64,000 nucleotides of DNA from Agrococcus lahaulensis DSM 17612 (GTDB taxonomy: Bacteria; Actinomycetota; Actinomycetes; Actinomycetales; Microbacteriaceae), in NCBI RefSeq assembly GCF_000425105.1, contig NZ_AULD01000006.1:124001-188000 (forward strand), written 5' to 3'. The notes under the pieces were generated by a model. That model did no database searches. It was not told the DNA's origin and saw nothing but the letters and a program-made list of their open reading frames with translations. Within the stretch, counting starts at the first letter, position 1, and each line of letters begins with the position of its first letter. Below, piece after piece: positions 49,426 to 57,927 of this stretch. The translations under genes were made by a program, and so were the position numbers.

Positions 49426-50085
49426 TCAGGCCGCGAGGGAGGCGAGGGCGTCGCGCACCGGGGTGTCACCCGCGTTGCAGCGGATCGAGCGGCGCGTGAC
49501 CGCCGGGTTGTCGACGGTCTCGGCGATGAGGCGGGCGACGGTCGCGCGCGGGATCTCGCCCGACTCGATCGAGCCCTCCGGCTCGTCGACCTCGATGCCC
49601 GTCTCGTCGTCGAGCGTGAGGCCCGACGGCTGCAGGATGACCCAGTCGGCGACGCGCTCGCGGATCGCCTCGTCGACGAGCGCCTTCGCCTCCGCGTACG
49701 CGTAGAACGGCTCGTCCGGCGAGAGGCCGTGCTCGAGGCTCGCGCCGAAGTACGAGACCATCAGGAGCCGCGCGCCCGAGCGGGCCACCGCATCCACGAC
49801 CTTCATCGCCGCATCGCGGTCGACCGCCCACGTGCGCTCGGGGCTCCCGCCTCCGGCGCCCGCCGACCAGACGACGACGTCGAAGCCGTCGAGCAGCTCG
49901 TCGATGCCCGCTTGGTCGAGCGACTCGAGGTCGGCGACGACCGGCTCCGCACCGGTCTGCTGCACGTCGGAGACGTGATCGGCGTTGCGGATGACGGCGT
50001 GGACGGAGTGACCGGCCTCCACGAGCATGGGCTCCGCGAGGAGCGCGACCTTGCCGTGACCGCCGAGGATGAGGATGCGTGCCAT
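49426..50085 (-). CDS. NAD(P)-binding, NmrA/SDR-like protein
   Basis: This 219-aa Rossmann protein has ARILILGGHGKVALL for dinucleotide binding and FDVVVWSAGAGGG, then MVSYFGAS and YAEAKALVDEA, the YxxxK of extended SDRs. It lies downstream of the iron ABC operon with a 33-bp gap, but it has its own leaderless-type promoter (TAGCGT at 50092-50097, 6 nt from ATG). Substrate unknown. Confidence 0.85.
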   Translation of the reverse strand: MARILILGGHGKVALLAEPMLVEAGHSVHAVIRNADHVSDVQQTGAEPVVADLESLDQAGIDELLDGFDVVVWSAGAGGGSPERTWAVDRDAAMKVVDAVARSGARLLMVSYFGASLEHGLSPDEPFYAYAEAKALVDEAIRERVADWVILQPSGLTLDDETGIEVDEPEGSIESGEIPRATVARLIAETVDNPAVTRRSIRCNAGDTPVRDALASLAA

Positions 50086-50117
50086 GCCGCCACGCTACGC
50101 GCGCGACCTGGACGGAG

Positions 50118-50876
50118 TCAGGGCGTGAAGACCGCGAACGGGCGATCGTCGATGCGGTGCACGCGCACGGGCGTGTCGAAGACGCGCTCGAGCACGGCGT
50201 CCTGCATGACCTCGTCGACGGTGCCCTCGACGCAGATCTGCCCGTCCTTGAGGGCGAGGATGCGGTCGGCGAAGGCCGCGGCCATGTTGAGGTCGTGGAG
50301 CACGATGACGATCGTGCGGCCGAGGTCGTCGGCGGCCGCGCGCAGCTCGCGCATCATCGCGACCGCGTGCTTCGGGTCGAGGCTCGCGAGCGGCTCGTCG
50401 AGCAGCACGACCTCGGTGTCCTGCGCGAGCACCATCGCGACGAACGCGCGCTGCCGCTGCCCGCCCGAGAGCGCGTCGAGCTGGCGGTCGGCGAGGTCCT
50501 CGAGGTGCAGGAAGCGGATCGCGCGATCGATGTGCTGCTGGTCGCCGAACGTGAGGCGGCCGCCCGACCACGGGAAGCGGCCGAATGCGACGAGCTCGCG
50601 CACCGTGAGCCGCGCTTCCAGCCGGTTCTCCTGCCGCAGGATCGAGACGATCCGGGCGAGGTCGGCCGACTTCGTCGCCTGCACGTCGTGGCCCATGACG
50701 CGCACGGAGCCCGCCGAGGGGTCCAGGAGGCGCCCGATGACCGACAGCAGCGTCGACTTGCCCGCGCCGTTCGGGCCCACGAGCGCCGTGATGCCGCCCG
50801 CGGGCACCTCGCTCGAGACGGGCCCGAGCACGACGTGCTCGGCGTAGCGCTTCGAGACCTGCTCGATGGCGATCAC
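50118..50876 (-). CDS. Iron-siderophore ABC transporter, ATP-binding protein
   Basis: This 252-aa FecE/FepC-type ATPase has Walker A GPNGAGKST, the Q-loop ILRQENRL, signature LSGGQRQRAFVA, Walker B VVLLDEPLASLD and the H-loop VLHDLNMA. The GTG overlaps the permease stop by GTGA. It energises uptake of a ferric siderophore. Confidence 0.95.
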   Translation of the reverse strand: MIAIEQVSKRYAEHVVLGPVSSEVPAGGITALVGPNGAGKSTLLSVIGRLLDPSAGSVRVMGHDVQATKSADLARIVSILRQENRLEARLTVRELVAFGRFPWSGGRLTFGDQQHIDRAIRFLHLEDLADRQLDALSGGQRQRAFVAMVLAQDTEVVLLDEPLASLDPKHAVAMMRELRAAADDLGRTIVIVLHDLNMAAAFADRILALKDGQICVEGTVDEVMQDAVLERVFDTPVRVHRIDDRPFAVFTP

Positions 50877-51898
50877 TTCGGCCTCCTCCGGCCCAGCAGC
50901 AGCGCGAGGAACGCGATGCCGCCGACGACTTCGATGATGACGGTGACGAGCCCCGCGGCGTCGAACACGTGGCGCATGACGAGCTGCGCGCCCGCGAGGG
51001 CGAGCACGCCGAGGCCGACGGCCATCGGCAGCACGTGCGCGTGCTTGTGAGAGCCCGCGAGGCGGTACGCGAGCGTCGCGACGAGGAACCCGAAGAACGT
51101 CATGGGTCCCGCGAGCGCGGTCGCGAACGCGACGAGCACCGAGACGCAGATGAGCGCGACGATGAGCTCGCGGCGGTGGTCGACGCCGAGGGCCGTGGCC
51201 CCGTCGCGCCCGAGCAGGACGACGTCGAGCCGGCGCCGACGCATCCACACCACCGCCCCGACCGCGCCGCAGACGGCGAGCGCGAGCGGCAGGTGGTCGG
51301 GCTGCACCGACGAGAGCCTGCCGAAGAGCTCGAGGCTCAGCAGGTCGTAGTCGGTCGGCGAGAGGATGCGCTGCACGAACGACGAGACGGAGTCGAACGC
51401 GAGGCCGATGACGACGCCCACGAGCAGGAGGGTCAGCACCCCGCCGCCCGAGCGGTCGAGCAGCCACGTGTAGAGCGCGGTCGCGGCGATCACCATGAGC
51501 GCCGTCTGCGCGAGCAGCTTCGGCAGGCCGTCGGTCGCCGCGATCGCCGAGCCGCCGAACACGAAGACGGTGAGCGTCTGCATGAGCGTGTACATCGAGT
51601 CGAAGCCGATGATCGACGGGGTCAGGATGCGGTTCGACGTCACGGTGTGGAAGATGACGGTCGCGACGGCGTGCGCGAACGAGGCGACGAGGATGCCCCC
51701 CACGAGCGTCGCGCGGCGCGGCATCGCGAGCTCGAGCGGGCCGCGCACGTCGACGAGCAGCACCGCGACGAGCGCGGCGAGCGCGAGCGACCAGACGATC
51801 GCGAGCCGCAGCGCCGGGCGGGTGCCGGTGGGAGCGCTCGGCGCGCGGTCGCTCAGCGCGCGCGGAGCCGGGGCGCGCGGCGGCAGGGCGTCAGGCAC
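50873..51898 (-). CDS. Iron-siderophore ABC transporter, permease 2 (FecCD family)
   Basis: This 341-aa protein has eight to ten membrane helices. FecCD blocks include RILTPSIIGFDSMY, the coupling segment GRDGATALGVDHRREL, and the FFGFLVATLAYRLAGSHKH stretch. The start overlaps the preceding permease by 8 bp. It would form a heterodimer with the other permease. Confidence 0.92.
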   Translation of the reverse strand: MPDALPPRAPAPRALSDRAPSAPTGTRPALRLAIVWSLALAALVAVLLVDVRGPLELAMPRRATLVGGILVASFAHAVATVIFHTVTSNRILTPSIIGFDSMYTLMQTLTVFVFGGSAIAATDGLPKLLAQTALMVIAATALYTWLLDRSGGGVLTLLLVGVVIGLAFDSVSSFVQRILSPTDYDLLSLELFGRLSSVQPDHLPLALAVCGAVGAVVWMRRRRLDVVLLGRDGATALGVDHRRELIVALICVSVLVAFATALAGPMTFFGFLVATLAYRLAGSHKHAHVLPMAVGLGVLALAGAQLVMRHVFDAAGLVTVIIEVVGGIAFLALLLGRRRPK

Positions 51899-52865
51899 GC
51901 TGCCTCCCGCGCAGGAGGAAGGCGACGAAGGCGACGGCGCCGACGGCGCCCATGATGACGGATGCGGGGATCTCCATGGGCGCGACGATCGTGCGGCCGA
52001 TGAGGTCGCACGCGAGCAGCAGCGCGACGCCGGCGATCGCGATCCACGGGAGGCTGCGGCGCAGGTCGTCGCCGAGCAGGAGGCGCATGACGTTCGGCAC
52101 GACGAGCCCGAGGAAGGGGATGAAGCCCACCACGACGCTCGTGACGCCCGAGCAGAGCGCGACGCCCGAGATGCCGATGAGCGTGATGACGCGGTAGTCG
52201 ATGCCGAGGTTCGTGGCGATGCCCTCGCCGAGCCCCGCGATCGTGAAGCGGTCGGCCATGATCCACACGACGATCGCGACGAGCGCGGCGGCCCAGAGCG
52301 GCTCGTAGAAGCCCTGCACGATGCCGCTGAAGCCGCCCGAGCTCCACGCGGCCATCGACTGCAGCAGGTCGGCGCGAGCGGCGAGGAACTGCGTGACGCC
52401 GCCGATGATCGCGCCGAGCATGATGCCGACGAGCGGCACGATGAGCGGCCCGCGCGTGCGCACGCGGCGCAGGATCGCGAGGAAGACGAGGGTGCCGACG
52501 AAGGCCGCGGCGGTCGCGAAGACCATCCGCACCATGACCGGGGCGTCCGGCCACGTGATGAGGATGAGCAGCATGCCGAGCCCCGCCCACTGCGAGGTGC
52601 CCGCGGTCGTCGGCTCGACGAAGCGGTTCTGGGTGATGAGCTGCATGACGACGCCCGAGACGCTCATCGCGACGCCCGCGAAGATGAGCGCGAGCGTGCG
52701 CGGCACGCGTGAGATGAGGAACATCTCGAGCTGCGCGGGATCGGTGAAGAGGCCGGTCAACGAGATCCCGTAGCCGCCCACGAGGAGGGAGGCGACGACG
52801 AGGAGCGCGGTCACGCCAGCGAGCGCCGGCAGCAGCCGGCGCTCGCTGGCGGTCCTGACGGTCAC
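51891..52865 (-). CDS. Iron-siderophore ABC transporter, permease 1 (FecCD family)
   Basis: This 324-aa protein shows SRVPRTLALIFAGVAMSVSG, QLITQNRFVEPTTAGTSQW and GFIPFLGLVVPNVMRLLLGDD, the coupling and pore motifs of BtuC/FepD proteins. The GTG at 52865 lies 7 bp after the substrate-binding protein stop. It is the first permease of the operon. Confidence 0.93.
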   Translation of the reverse strand: MTVRTASERRLLPALAGVTALLVVASLLVGGYGISLTGLFTDPAQLEMFLISRVPRTLALIFAGVAMSVSGVVMQLITQNRFVEPTTAGTSQWAGLGMLLILITWPDAPVMVRMVFATAAAFVGTLVFLAILRRVRTRGPLIVPLVGIMLGAIIGGVTQFLAARADLLQSMAAWSSGGFSGIVQGFYEPLWAAALVAIVVWIMADRFTIAGLGEGIATNLGIDYRVITLIGISGVALCSGVTSVVVGFIPFLGLVVPNVMRLLLGDDLRRSLPWIAIAGVALLLACDLIGRTIVAPMEIPASVIMGAVGAVAFVAFLLRGRQRA

Positions 52866-52872
52866 AAGGGGA

Positions 52873-53823
52873 TCAGTCGGCCATCGCCTGGGCGACCTGG
52901 TCGAACGCGCGGGTGTAGGCCTGCACGCCCTCGGTGCGGTAGAAGTCGTCCTCGAGGTAGACGATGTGGCCCTCCTGCACGAAGCGGGTGCCCGCGAGGG
53001 CGGGGTTGCCCTCGATGACCTGCTTCGCGGGCTGCGCGTCCTCGGTGCCGGTGCCGGCGTCGCGGTCGAGCACGATCGCCCAGTCGGGGTCGGCCTGCGC
53101 GATCGTCTCGGGCGCGAGGCCCGAGTCCTGGTGGATGTCGCCCGCCTCACCCGCGAAGACGTCGGTCATGTCGATCGCGTCGGAGAGGCGCGAGATGCGC
53201 TCCGCGCCGTTGTCGAGCTTGCCGCCGTTGACGATGCCGAGGAAGACGCTCTGCCCCGCTGCCGCCTCGGTGGCCGCCTCGACGGACGCGTCCAGCTCCT
53301 CGATGATCGCGGTCGCCTCGTCCTCGCGCTCGAAGATCGCGCCGAGCGAGGTCGTCTGCTGGCGCAGCGCCTCGACGTAGCCGCCCTCGTGCTCGTCGTT
53401 CGCGGCGATGTCGATCGTCGGGGCGATCGCCTCGAGGTCCTCGGTGTACTCGCCGAAGCGGTAGCCGCCGATGATGAGGTCGGGCTCGGCCTCGGCGAGC
53501 GCCTCGAAGTCGGGCTCGCGGTGCGTGCCGACGTCGGCGATCGACTCGTCCTCCACCCACTCCGCGAAGCGCTCGGGCGCGACGAGCTGCACGGGCAGCG
53601 CGACCGGCGTGATGCCCCACTCGAGCAGCGTCTCCATGGCGGTGTTGTCGAGCACCGCGACGCGCTCGGGCAGCACCTCGACCTGCACCTCGCCGAGGTT
53701 CGACGGGACGGTGACCGTCTCGGCGGCGGCGTCGGTCTCGGCGGGCGCCGCGTTGGCGCTGCAGCCGGCCAGGAGCGCGATCGCGGCGGCGGCCGCGATC
53801 GTCGTGCGGATGGCACGGGACAT
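52873..53823 (-). CDS. Siderophore-binding lipoprotein
   Basis: This 316-aa lipoprotein has a lipobox LLAGC with C21 and the FepB/FecB fold: VLPERVAVLDNTAMETLLEWG, then the EPDLIIGGYRF block. The ligand is probably a ferric siderophore, type unknown. The operon runs binding protein, permease 1, permease 2, ATPase, preceded by a DtxR-type box over the promoter. Codon 1 is ATG at 53823; a GGAG motif is about 7 nt upstream. Confidence 0.93.
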   Translation of the reverse strand: MSRAIRTTIAAAAAIALLAGCSANAAPAETDAAAETVTVPSNLGEVQVEVLPERVAVLDNTAMETLLEWGITPVALPVQLVAPERFAEWVEDESIADVGTHREPDFEALAEAEPDLIIGGYRFGEYTEDLEAIAPTIDIAANDEHEGGYVEALRQQTTSLGAIFEREDEATAIIEELDASVEAATEAAAGQSVFLGIVNGGKLDNGAERISRLSDAIDMTDVFAGEAGDIHQDSGLAPETIAQADPDWAIVLDRDAGTGTEDAQPAKQVIEGNPALAGTRFVQEGHIVYLEDDFYRTEGVQAYTRAFDQVAQAMAD

Positions 53824-53873
53824 GGAGGTACTCCATTTCGGAAGGGTGGGATCTCGGCGCATCGATGCGCGAG

Positions 53874-53892
53874 TAAGGCAACCCTAACCTTG
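53874..53892. promoter_or_regulatory. DtxR/IdeR-like iron box overlapping the siderophore operon promoter
   Basis: The minus strand has AGGTTAG (53890-53884) followed by GGTT and CCTTA, matching the DtxR/IdeR consensus at about 14 of 19 positions with one perfect half-site. The -10 TAGGGT (53886-53881) lies inside the box and a -35 TTGCAC (53910-53905) lies 18 bp upstream. Binding of iron-loaded DtxR would block the promoter when iron is plentiful. Confidence 0.75.
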
Positions 53893-53900
53893 CCGGAAGC

Positions 53901-53916
53901 GCGCGTGCAAACGCGC
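53901..53916 (-). terminator. Weak hairpin after ffh
   Basis: GCGCGT (53901-53906) and ACGCGC (53911-53916) form a 6-bp stem with a GCAA loop, 18 bp past the ffh stop. It also contains the -35 of the siderophore operon. Support is modest. Confidence 0.4.
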
Positions 53917-53934
53917 CGCCGCACCTCGTCCGGA

Positions 53935-55476
53935 CTACCGGTTGCCGAGCATCCGCTGGAGCGTCTCCTGCTCCGTGTCAGAGAGCTCGCCGAACGCGCC
54001 CTCCGCCTTCGGCTTGCCGAACGCGCTGCCCTGCGCCGGGGCTGCGGGCTGCTCGGTGCGCTTCGCGGGGTTGCCGGAGCGCTTGAGCTGCTTGCCCTGC
54101 GGCTTGCCGCCCTTCTTCGGCGCGCGCATGCCGGGAGGCATCGGACCCATCCCCGGCATGTTGGGCATCCCGCCCTTCGCGACCGTCTTCATCATCTTGG
54201 CGGCCTGCTCGAAGCGCGCGATGAGCTGGTTGACGTCGGTGACCGTGACGCCCGCGCCCTTCGCGATGCGCAGGCGCCGCGAGCCATTGAGGATCTTCGA
54301 CTGCTTGCGCTCCTGCGGCGTCATCGACTGGATGATCGCCTCGGTGCGCACGAGCTCCTTCTCGTCGAAGGAGTCGATCGCCTCGCGCATGCCCTTCGCG
54401 CCCGGCAGCATGCCGAGCATCTGCTTGAAGTTGCCGGCCTTCCGCAGCTGCTGCATCTGCTTGAGGAAGTCCTCGAGCGTGAAGCCGTCGGTCGCGATCG
54501 CCTCCGCGAGGCGGTGGGCCTCCTCCTCGTCGAAGGCCTTCTGCGCCTGCTCGATGAGCGTGAGGATGTCGCCGAGGTCGAGGATGCGGCTCGCCATGCG
54601 GTCGGGGTGGAACGGCTCGAAGTCGTCGAGCGTCTCGCCCGTCGAGGCGAAGAGGATGGGCTTGCCCGTCAGTCCGCGGATCGAGAGCGCGGCACCGCCG
54701 CGCGCGTCGCCGTCGAGCTTCGTCAGCACGACGCCGGTGAAGTCGACGCCCTCCTGGAACGCCTTCGCGGTCGCGACGGCGTCCTGGCCGATCATCGCAT
54801 CGATGACGAAGAGCACCTCGTCGGGCTGCACGGCCTTCCGGATGTTCGCGGCCTGCTTCATCATCTCGGCGTCGACGCCGAGGCGGCCGGCGGTGTCGAC
54901 GATGACGATGTCGTACTGGCGGCGCTTCGCCTCCGCCACACCGTCGCGCGCGACCTTCACCGGGTCGCCGATGCCGTTGCCCGACTCGGGCGCGAAGACC
55001 TGCACGCCCGCCTGGCTGCCGACGACCTGCAGCTGCGTCACGGCGTTCGGGCGCTGGAGGTCGCTCGCGACGAGCAGCGGCTGGTGGCCCTGCGCGCGCA
55101 GGTGCTTCGCGAGCTTGCCCGCGAGCGTCGTCTTGCCCGCGCCCTGGAGGCCCGCGAGCATGATGACGGTCGGCGGGGTCTTCGCGAGCTCGAGCCTGCG
55201 GCTGTCGCCGCCGAGGATCGCGATGAGCTCGTCGTTGACGATCTTGACGACCTGCTGGGCGGGGTTGAGCGCCTCCGAGACCTCGGCGCCGAGCGCCCGC
55301 TCGCGCACCGCGGCGGTGAACGACTTGACGACGTCGAGCGCGACATCGGCGTCGAGCAGCGCCCGCCGGATCTCGCGGACGGTGCCGTCGACGTCGGCCG
55401 CCGAGAGCTTGCCCTTCGTGCGGAGCTTCGCGAGGGTCTCGGTGAGCCGAGTGGAGAGAGAGCCGAAGGTCGCCAT
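53935..55476 (-). CDS. ffh: Signal recognition particle protein Ffh
   Basis: This 513-aa GTPase targets nascent membrane proteins. The NG domain shows GLQGAGKTTLAGKLA, VASDLQRPNAV, VDTAGRLGVD and TKLDGDARGG. The M domain (from about residue 300) holds LEDFLKQMQQL, SMTPQERKQSKILNGSRRLRIAKGAG and a Met/Pro/Gly-rich segment. A basic C-terminal tail (KKGGKPQGKQLKRSG) is longer than in E. coli. TAGACT (55487-55492) is 10 nt before the ATG. Confidence 0.97.
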   Translation of the reverse strand: MATFGSLSTRLTETLAKLRTKGKLSAADVDGTVREIRRALLDADVALDVVKSFTAAVRERALGAEVSEALNPAQQVVKIVNDELIAILGGDSRRLELAKTPPTVIMLAGLQGAGKTTLAGKLAKHLRAQGHQPLLVASDLQRPNAVTQLQVVGSQAGVQVFAPESGNGIGDPVKVARDGVAEAKRRQYDIVIVDTAGRLGVDAEMMKQAANIRKAVQPDEVLFVIDAMIGQDAVATAKAFQEGVDFTGVVLTKLDGDARGGAALSIRGLTGKPILFASTGETLDDFEPFHPDRMASRILDLGDILTLIEQAQKAFDEEEAHRLAEAIATDGFTLEDFLKQMQQLRKAGNFKQMLGMLPGAKGMREAIDSFDEKELVRTEAIIQSMTPQERKQSKILNGSRRLRIAKGAGVTVTDVNQLIARFEQAAKMMKTVAKGGMPNMPGMGPMPPGMRAPKKGGKPQGKQLKRSGNPAKRTEQPAAPAQGSAFGKPKAEGAFGELSDTEQETLQRMLGNR

Positions 55477-55582
55477 GGTGCTCCCGAGTCTACCGGCGGG
55501 GCGCGCGCCCGGCTCGGCCTCCTCGAGTGGGCGGGCCTGGCATGCTGGTGCTGCGTTCGCGTCGACACCGGGAGGGGATCGG

Positions 55583-56746
55583 ATGCGCCTTCGAGGGATG
55601 CCGCCGAGCCACGCGCGCTCGCTCGGGCGCAGCGTGCGCGAGCACGGCTTCACGATCACGGCGCTCGCCCGCCACTCCGCCCGCGTGCGCCGCGATCACC
55701 TCGCGCTCGTCGTCGACGGCTGGAGCGCGACCTTCGGCGAGCTGTGGGAAGCGGCGGAGGGCGCCGCCTCGGTGCTCTTCCGCGAGCCGCTCGAGCGGCG
55801 GCCCCGGCCGGTCGTCATCGCGTGCGACGGACCGGCGATGGTCATCGCGCTCCTCGCCGGCTCCCGGCTCGGGCTCGACGTCATGCCGATCCGCCCCGCC
55901 CTGCTCGACGAGCTCCGCGACGCCGTGCCCGCCGACGCGCTCCTCATCCACGACGGTGAGGCGCCGGAGTGGCACGCGGGGCCGACCGTGACGGCCACCA
56001 GCATCCTCGAGTGGTCGCGCGCCGACGGGTCGGGGCTCGCGTCGACGCGGCGCCGCGTGCGCATCGCGCTCCCCGCCCTCTCGTCCGCGGGCACCGTGAC
56101 GACCCACGTGCAGGGCGCGCTCGGCATCCAGGGCCTGCGCCAGCTCGCCGGGCTCCACGACCGCCTCGGCGTCGAGGGCACCGACGTCATCCTCGCGTGC
56201 GCGCCGCTGCACCGCGGCAAGGGGCTGCAGCTGCTCGGCATGTCGCTCCTCACAGGCGCGACGCTCGTGAGTGCCGCGCACACGCCGGCGGCCGATCGCA
56301 TCCGCATCATCGAGGAGCGCTTCGTCTCGGTGCTCTCCGCCTCCCCCGGCCAGCTCGCCGGCATGCTCGACGAGCTCGACCGCACCGGCCAGGCGCCGCC
56401 GCGGCTGCGCCGCATCCTGCTCGCGGGGCAGGACCTCGACGCCGACCTCGTGCGGCGCGTGCACGCGACGTGGGGCCCGATCGTGCTGACCGCCTACGGC
56501 ACGGTGCAGACCGGCACCGTCGCGATGGCGACGCCCGAGCTGCTCTCGAAGCACCCGGGCACCGTCGGCCTGCCGCTGCCGGGCAGCGAGTTCGGCATCG
56601 TCGGCCACAAGGGGCGAGGGGATGCGAGCGGGCTGCTGTGGGTGCGCGGCGCGCACGCGACGGTCATCACCGAGGACCAGGCGCGCATCGAGGGCGGCAG
56701 GCTCACGATCACCGGGCCGCTGCAGCATCCCGACACGGCGGAGTGA
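55583..56746 (+). CDS. Divergent AMP-binding (adenylate-forming) domain protein, probably inactive
   Basis: This 387-aa protein has the fold of ANL enzymes (LVVDGWSATFGELWEAAEG, then AYGTVQTGTVAM), but the P-loop TSGSTGxPK is replaced by ALSSAGTVTTHVQGAL, with no lysine. The C-terminal lobe with the catalytic lysine (about 100 residues) is absent. It may bind an acyl or nucleotide ligand without catalysis. It lies between ffh and ftsY on the opposite strand. The ATG at 55583 has a GGGAGGGGA ribosome binding site. MenE is an alternative, but its motifs are not there. Confidence 0.72.
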   Translation: MRLRGMPPSHARSLGRSVREHGFTITALARHSARVRRDHLALVVDGWSATFGELWEAAEGAASVLFREPLERRPRPVVIACDGPAMVIALLAGSRLGLDVMPIRPALLDELRDAVPADALLIHDGEAPEWHAGPTVTATSILEWSRADGSGLASTRRRVRIALPALSSAGTVTTHVQGALGIQGLRQLAGLHDRLGVEGTDVILACAPLHRGKGLQLLGMSLLTGATLVSAAHTPAADRIRIIEERFVSVLSASPGQLAGMLDELDRTGQAPPRLRRILLAGQDLDADLVRRVHATWGPIVLTAYGTVQTGTVAMATPELLSKHPGTVGLPLPGSEFGIVGHKGRGDASGLLWVRGAHATVITEDQARIEGGRLTITGPLQHPDTAE

Positions 56747-56749
56747 CCA

Positions 56750-56821
56750 CCCCGCTGGTCGGGTAGCCGGCGCAGCGCTGTCGTCTCGATACGGCCCTGC
56801 GGGCCTACTCGACGAGCGGGG
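56750..56821. repeat. Inverted-repeat element in a convergent intergenic gap
   Basis: The arms CCCGCTGGTCGGGTAG (from 56751) and CTACTCGACGAGCGGG (56805-56820) are imperfect inverted repeats, with TCTCGATACGG in between. From memory, TCTCGATACG-containing elements are widespread interspersed repeats in Microbacteriaceae. The element lies between the AMP-binding gene and ftsY. Confidence 0.75.
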
Positions 56822-56842
56822 GCTAGCCGACGAGCTGCTCGA

Positions 56843-56867
56843 CGCGGAGGTCCAGTGGACCTCCGCG
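56843..56867. terminator. Perfect hairpin, possibly a bidirectional terminator
   Basis: CGCGGAGGTCC (56843-56853) pairs perfectly with GGACCTCCGCG (56857-56867) across a 3-nt AGT loop. It sits between convergent genes and would serve ftsY (stop 24 bp away) and the AMP-binding gene. No U-tract. Confidence 0.75.
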
Positions 56868-56890
56868 CTGACTGGCGGCTGCGGCTGCTC

Positions 56891-57760
56891 TCAACCCACC
56901 AGCTGCTCGACGAAGACGTGCGGCGTGAACCCCGTCAGGTCGTCGATGCCCTCGCCCTGCCCGATCAGCTTGATCGGGATGCCGGTGCGCTCCTGCACCG
57001 CGAGGATGAAGCCGCCCTTCGCGCTCCCGTCGAGCTTCGTCACGACGAGCCCCGTGATGCCGGCGTGCTCGATGAACGCCATCGCCTGGTTCACGCCGTT
57101 CTGCCCCGTCGTCGCGTCCAGCACGAGCAGCACCTCCGCGATCGGCGACTGCTTCTCGATCACGCGCTTGATCTTGCCGAGCTCATCCATGAGCCCGCCC
57201 TTCGTGTGCAGGCGGCCGGCGGTGTCGATGATGCACATCGCGTGCCCGTGCGCCTTCGCCGCCTCGACGGTCTGGAAGGCGACGGATGCGGGGTCCTGGC
57301 CCTCGCGCTCGGGCCGCACGATCGCGCTCCCCGCGCGCTGCGCCCACGTGCCGAGCTGCTCGACCGCCGCGGCGCGGAAGGTGTCGGCCGCGCCCACGAC
57401 GACCGACTGGCCGTTGCGCACGAGGAACCGCGCGAGCTTGCCGATCGTCGTCGTCTTGCCGACGCCGTTGACGCCGACGACGAGGATGACGGCGGGCCGC
57501 TCCTTGAGCGAGAGGGTCGGGTCGAACTCGGCGAAGCGCTCCTCGAGCCGCTCGCGCAGCATGCGCTTGAGGTCCTTCGGGTCGTCGACCATGAGCCGGT
57601 CGACGTCGGCACGGAGCGCGTCGATGAGCTGCTCGGTGATGTCGGGACCGAAGTCGGCCGTGATGAGGGCCGTCTCGAGGTCGTCCCACGTCTCCTCGGT
57701 GATCGTCTCGCGCTGGAACATGCCCCGGAGGGCGCCGGTGAGAGACCACTTCGCTGCCAT
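56891..57760 (-). CDS. ftsY: Signal recognition particle receptor FtsY
   Basis: This 289-aa GTPase docks the SRP-ribosome complex at the membrane. The NG domain shows GVNGVGKTTTIGKLA, AADTFRAAAVEQL, DTAGRLHTKGG and TKLDGSAKGG. The acidic N-terminal A domain is missing, as in many actinobacteria, so membrane binding must use the short N-terminal helix. TAGCAT (57767-57772) is 6 nt from the ATG, implying a leaderless mRNA. It is divergent from terC. Confidence 0.97.
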   Translation of the reverse strand: MAAKWSLTGALRGMFQRETITEETWDDLETALITADFGPDITEQLIDALRADVDRLMVDDPKDLKRMLRERLEERFAEFDPTLSLKERPAVILVVGVNGVGKTTTIGKLARFLVRNGQSVVVGAADTFRAAAVEQLGTWAQRAGSAIVRPEREGQDPASVAFQTVEAAKAHGHAMCIIDTAGRLHTKGGLMDELGKIKRVIEKQSPIAEVLLVLDATTGQNGVNQAMAFIEHAGITGLVVTKLDGSAKGGFILAVQERTGIPIKLIGQGEGIDDLTGFTPHVFVEQLVG

Positions 57761-57803
57761 GGCTCCATGCTAGGCGGGCCGCCCGCTAGACTCGTCCCCT
57801 GGC

Positions 57804-57902
57804 GAAGGGGAGTATCCCGTCACGCCGCGATCGTCATCACGGAGCCCCGGGGCTCCCGGTCGCGGCGGCGCGATCCGCGCGGGAGAGACGTTCGCGCCCT
57901 TC
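57804..57902 (+). promoter_or_regulatory. yybP-ykoY manganese riboswitch
   Basis: The sequence opens with GAAGGGGAGTA (57804-57814) and closes with GAGACGTTCGCGCCCTTC (57885-57902). P1 is GAAGGG pairing with CCCTTC. Inner helices pair CCGCGATCG (57825-57833) with CGGTCGCGG (57857-57865). This is the diagnostic yybP-ykoY layout, which senses Mn2+ and often controls TerC or Mn-export genes. A TAGACT -10 lies at 57787-57792, close to the riboswitch 5' end. The downstream GAGAGG ribosome binding site (57914-57919) suggests translational control. Confidence 0.9.
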
Positions 57903-57927
57903 CCGTACCCATTGAGAGGCGCAGCCC

